Shown piece after piece: positions 61,449 to 64,000 of a stretch of DNA of 64,000 nt (position 1 is the first letter of the stretch; every line of letters begins with the position of its first letter). Both the position numbers and the translations under genes were made by a program. The stretch covers positions 496,001-560,000 of the forward strand of contig OZ245019.1 of the NCBI GenBank assembly GCA_965223815.1, written 5' to 3'. The notes below the pieces were generated by a model. The model ran no database searches. It saw only the letters and a list, made by a program, of their open reading frames with translations, and was not told where the DNA came from. The DNA is from HKST-UBA178 sp965223815 (GTDB lineage: Bacteria; Pseudomonadota; Gammaproteobacteria; Chromatiales; Chromatiaceae).

Positions 61449-63668
61449 ATGAAAACCTCTGTGTCATGGCTGGGAGCCAGGTTCGGTTCGCCGTTTCACC
61501 ACGACCAGGGAGAGGTACCCGAAACGGGGAAGAGTTCTGAGGCCAAGGTGTTGGTGGTAGACGATGAGCCACGGATGCGATCGAGTGTGGCCGAGTTGTT
61601 GAAAGCCTATGGACACCATTGCGCACTCGCAGCCGATGGGGAGGAGGCGTTGCAGGTGCTAACCAGTAACGGCTTCGACTTGGTGCTACTGGATCTGAAC
61701 ATGCCGAAGAAGGATGGCTACCAGGTCATGCAAGAGATGCGTGCCCAGTTTCAGGATACCGATGTAGTTGTTGTCAGCGGAGAGACCACCTTTGAGAGCG
61801 CAACCCAAGCGCTTCGCGGGGGGGCGCAGGATTTTTTGCGTAAACCCTATTCTCCCGATGAATTGATTCACATTGTGGGTAATGTGATGCGCAAGCGGGG
61901 GCTGGAAAAGCATCTGCGGAAAATGAATCGATGCCTGGAAGCTTCTGAAAATCGCTACCGCTTCATTGTTAATAACTCACCAGACATTATCTACATGCTG
62001 GATCAGCAGGGACGCTTTGCCTTTGTAAACGATCGTGCCAGCAGCCTACTGGGCTACGACAAGGGCGCCCTTCTGGGGATGCATTACTCGCAACTGGTTC
62101 ACAAGGATGATGTCGACAAGGCGAGGTATGTTTTCGATGAGCGCAGGACAGGCAAGCGCGCTAGTCAAAATGTTGAATTCAGACTGCTGTGCAAAGGGAG
62201 CGAACTCCCTTATCGTGATTTTGAATCACGCTCCATTACCATCGAAGTCAGCGCCATGGGGGTATATACACCGGAGAAATCCGAGCAGGAGCCGGAATTC
62301 GTCGGCACCTACGGTGTGGCCAGAGATGTGAGCGAACGCAAGCGCGCCGAGGAGTTGATCAAATTCCAGCTCTATCATGATCTGTTGACCAAACTGCCCA
62401 ACAGAGAGTTGTTCCGGGATCGTCTGAATCTGGCGATATCCCAGGCACGGCGGAACAAGGCGAAGCTGGCTGTAATGTTTCTGGACATGGACAGATTCAA
62501 GGTCATCAATGATTCACTGGGGCATCTGGCGGGAGATCAGTTGCTTCAATCCGTGGCTTCCCGAATGCAATCCTGTCTCCGCGATGGTGATACTTTGGCA
62601 CGGATAGGGGGCGACGAGTTTAATCTGCTGGTCCCGGGGATCGAGGGCAGGGAAGCCGCGTCGATGGTCGTGCACAAGATCATGGAGAGATTGCAGGAAC
62701 CCTTTGTCATTGAGGGCCACGAGGTATTCGTTACCTTCAGTATAGGAATCGCCCTTTATCCAGAGGATGGTCAGACCATCGACGCGTTGATCAAGAATGC
62801 CGACATGGCGATGTACTACATCAAGACACATGGCAAGAACGGCCATGAGTTCTTTGCCGACAATATGAAAGCAACTTTCCAGCGTCAGCTGTCTCTAGAG
62901 AATGGTATTCGCAGGGCGTTGGAAGGAAAGCAGTTTGAATTGTTTTTCCAGCCCCAGGTTGATGTAGAGAGCGGACGTGTGTGTGGCATGGAGGCGCTGA
63001 TTCGCTGGAACCACCCTGAGCGTGGTCTCCTGCTTCCCGATCAGTTCATTCCGCTCTCGGAGGAGACTGGGTTAATCATCGAAATCGGCAACTGGGTATT
63101 GGACCGCTGTTGCCGGGAGCTGAAGGCGTGGCGTACGGCTGGATTTGACGGCGTCACTCTGGCGATAAATATCTCGGCGGCGCAATTGGTGCAAGCGGAA
63201 TTCGAGCGCGGTTTCCTGGAGACCTTGCGCAAGCATGATATACCCGGCGAGCAACTGGAGATCGAGATTACGGAGAATATCCTTATGCAGGATATGGATC
63301 AGGCGGTAAGTAAATTCCAGCGCCTCGCGGCCAGTGGTGTACGGGTTGCGGTGGACGATTTTGGCATTGGCTATTCCTCACTGAGTTACCTGCATTCACT
63401 GCCGTTGAATACCCTGAAGATTGACCGGACATTTATAACAGGTATCCAGTCGCCAGATGACCGGAGCTCTATCGTCACAGCGGTTTTTGCGATGGCGCGG
63501 GAGCTCAACCTGGAGATTGTCGCCGAAGGCGTTGAGCAACAGGCTCAAGTTGACTACCTGAAAAACCTCGAGGGTTGCCGGGCGCAGGGATTTTTCCTTG
63601 GTAAGCCTGTTCCCTCCACGGAAGCGATAGCCGTGTTGCAGCAAAACGGCAGTATGGGATCAGCCTGA
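61449..63668 (+). CDS. Receiver-PAS-GGDEF-EAL cyclic-di-GMP protein
   Basis: A 739-residue regulator. Receiver domain (about 33-150) with phospho-acceptor Asp82 in LLDLNMPKKDG; PAS domain about 165-300; GGDEF domain with intact GGDEF at 387-391 and an allosteric RxxD (RDGD, 378-381) five residues ahead; EAL domain with EALIRW (515-520), ITEN (607-610) and DDFGIGYSSL. All catalytic motifs are present, so it may both make and break cyclic-di-GMP, with direction set by phosphorylation from the upstream HDOD kinase (inference). ATG at 61449 with AGGAG ahead. Confidence 0.92.
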   Translation: MKTSVSWLGARFGSPFHHDQGEVPETGKSSEAKVLVVDDEPRMRSSVAELLKAYGHHCALAADGEEALQVLTSNGFDLVLLDLNMPKKDGYQVMQEMRAQFQDTDVVVVSGETTFESATQALRGGAQDFLRKPYSPDELIHIVGNVMRKRGLEKHLRKMNRCLEASENRYRFIVNNSPDIIYMLDQQGRFAFVNDRASSLLGYDKGALLGMHYSQLVHKDDVDKARYVFDERRTGKRASQNVEFRLLCKGSELPYRDFESRSITIEVSAMGVYTPEKSEQEPEFVGTYGVARDVSERKRAEELIKFQLYHDLLTKLPNRELFRDRLNLAISQARRNKAKLAVMFLDMDRFKVINDSLGHLAGDQLLQSVASRMQSCLRDGDTLARIGGDEFNLLVPGIEGREAASMVVHKIMERLQEPFVIEGHEVFVTFSIGIALYPEDGQTIDALIKNADMAMYYIKTHGKNGHEFFADNMKATFQRQLSLENGIRRALEGKQFELFFQPQVDVESGRVCGMEALIRWNHPERGLLLPDQFIPLSEETGLIIEIGNWVLDRCCRELKAWRTAGFDGVTLAINISAAQLVQAEFERGFLETLRKHDIPGEQLEIEITENILMQDMDQAVSKFQRLAASGVRVAVDDFGIGYSSLSYLHSLPLNTLKIDRTFITGIQSPDDRSSIVTAVFAMARELNLEIVAEGVEQQAQVDYLKNLEGCRAQGFFLGKPVPSTEAIAVLQQNGSMGSA

Positions 63669-63733
63669 TTCCGGCAACCCGTCGGCAATTGGTGTAGAAT
63701 CGCGCTGTCTTTCGGGCTTGCCTAGGAGTAGGT

Positions 63734-64000
63734 ATGTCAGCTTTGATCTGCGGCTCTTTCGCCTTCGACACGATTATGGTGTTCCGGGACCGCTTTAAAA
63801 ATCATATTCTTCCGGAGCAGGTGCATATCCTTAATGTTGCGTTTCTGGTGCCGGAGTTGCGCCGCGAGTATGGTGGTTGCGCGGGTAATATCGCCTACAA
63901 TCTCAATCTTCTGGGTGGCGATGGAAAGCCCATGGGAACGGTCGGCAAAGACTTCGATACCTACGCCGCGTGGATGGATCAATGCGGTGTGGATCGTAGT
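63734..64000 (+). CDS. PfkB-family carbohydrate/adenosine kinase (3' end outside window)
   Basis: The first 89 codons of a ribokinase-like kinase, cut by the window edge. LICGSFAFDTIMVF at the start and YGGCAGNIAYNLNLLGGDG around residue 46 are the N-terminal PfkB substrate-binding motifs (GGxxxN). GTVGKDFDTYAAWMDQCGVD follows the pattern of adenosine kinase-like members. Substrate not decidable from this part. AGGAG lies seven bases ahead of the ATG. Confidence 0.85.
   Translation, partial: MSALICGSFAFDTIMVFRDRFKNHILPEQVHILNVAFLVPELRREYGGCAGNIAYNLNLLGGDGKPMGTVGKDFDTYAAWMDQCGVDRS

Overview
The window reads as a stretch of gammaproteobacterial chromosome. Evidence for this is a zapA/TIGR02449/UPF0149/pepP/ubiH/ubiI-type block with a 6S RNA gene directly behind zapA, rpiA divergent from ilvA, and a glycine-riboswitch gcv operon with a split P protein. 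Respiratory formate dehydrogenase, a tungsten-type aldehyde oxidoreductase and molybdopterin genes suggest a respiring, metabolically flexible bacterium, possibly related to sulfur-oxidising lineages; that placement is inference. No tRNA, rRNA, CRISPR array, insertion sequence or prophage was seen.

Left part (1-18.9 kb) is a molybdenum/tungsten and formate dehydrogenase island. After a partial DUF3450 gene and a GIY-YIG protein comes a minus-strand tupA-mobA-mobB run (oxyanion-binding protein, MGD synthesis). Next are an NtrC-type response regulator, a Cache histidine kinase, a one-component HTH/PBP-like regulator, fdhD and moaA. A nine-gene rightward operon follows: DUF3305, DUF3306, a multi-cluster ferredoxin, a TorD-like chaperone, a small Tat protein, fdhA, fdhB, fdhC and a broken tusA-like gene. 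Two sequences match the sigma-54 -24/-12 consensus, one before tupA (minus strand) and one before the DUF3305/FDH operon. The second is preceded by GCTCCA/TGGAGC dyads in the position of upstream activator sites. The sigma-54 activator lying between the two promoters is the obvious candidate regulator.

Middle part (19-37.7 kb): a 1575-residue RTX/cadherin-like protein with eight 327-bp near-identical repeats; an aldehyde ferredoxin oxidoreductase with an upstream nuclease/phosphatase-fold gene; a phasin with a dyad over its promoter; an orphan MotA/MotB-like stator pair; a complete UgpABCE/MalEFGK-type sugar ABC transporter; an Arg-rich exported protein; rpiA; ilvA; and a histone H1-like Lys/Ala protein.

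Right part (38-64 kb): 6S RNA, cell-division and ubiquinone genes; two consecutive RND adaptor/pump pairs without an outer-membrane channel; a sigma-70-like promoter and tandem glycine riboswitch driving gcvT-gcvH-gcvPA-gcvPB; a MinD/FlhG-like protein whose P-loop has lost its lysines; an HDOD-GAF-histidine kinase followed by a receiver-PAS-GGDEF-EAL protein; and the start of a PfkB-family kinase cut by the window edge.
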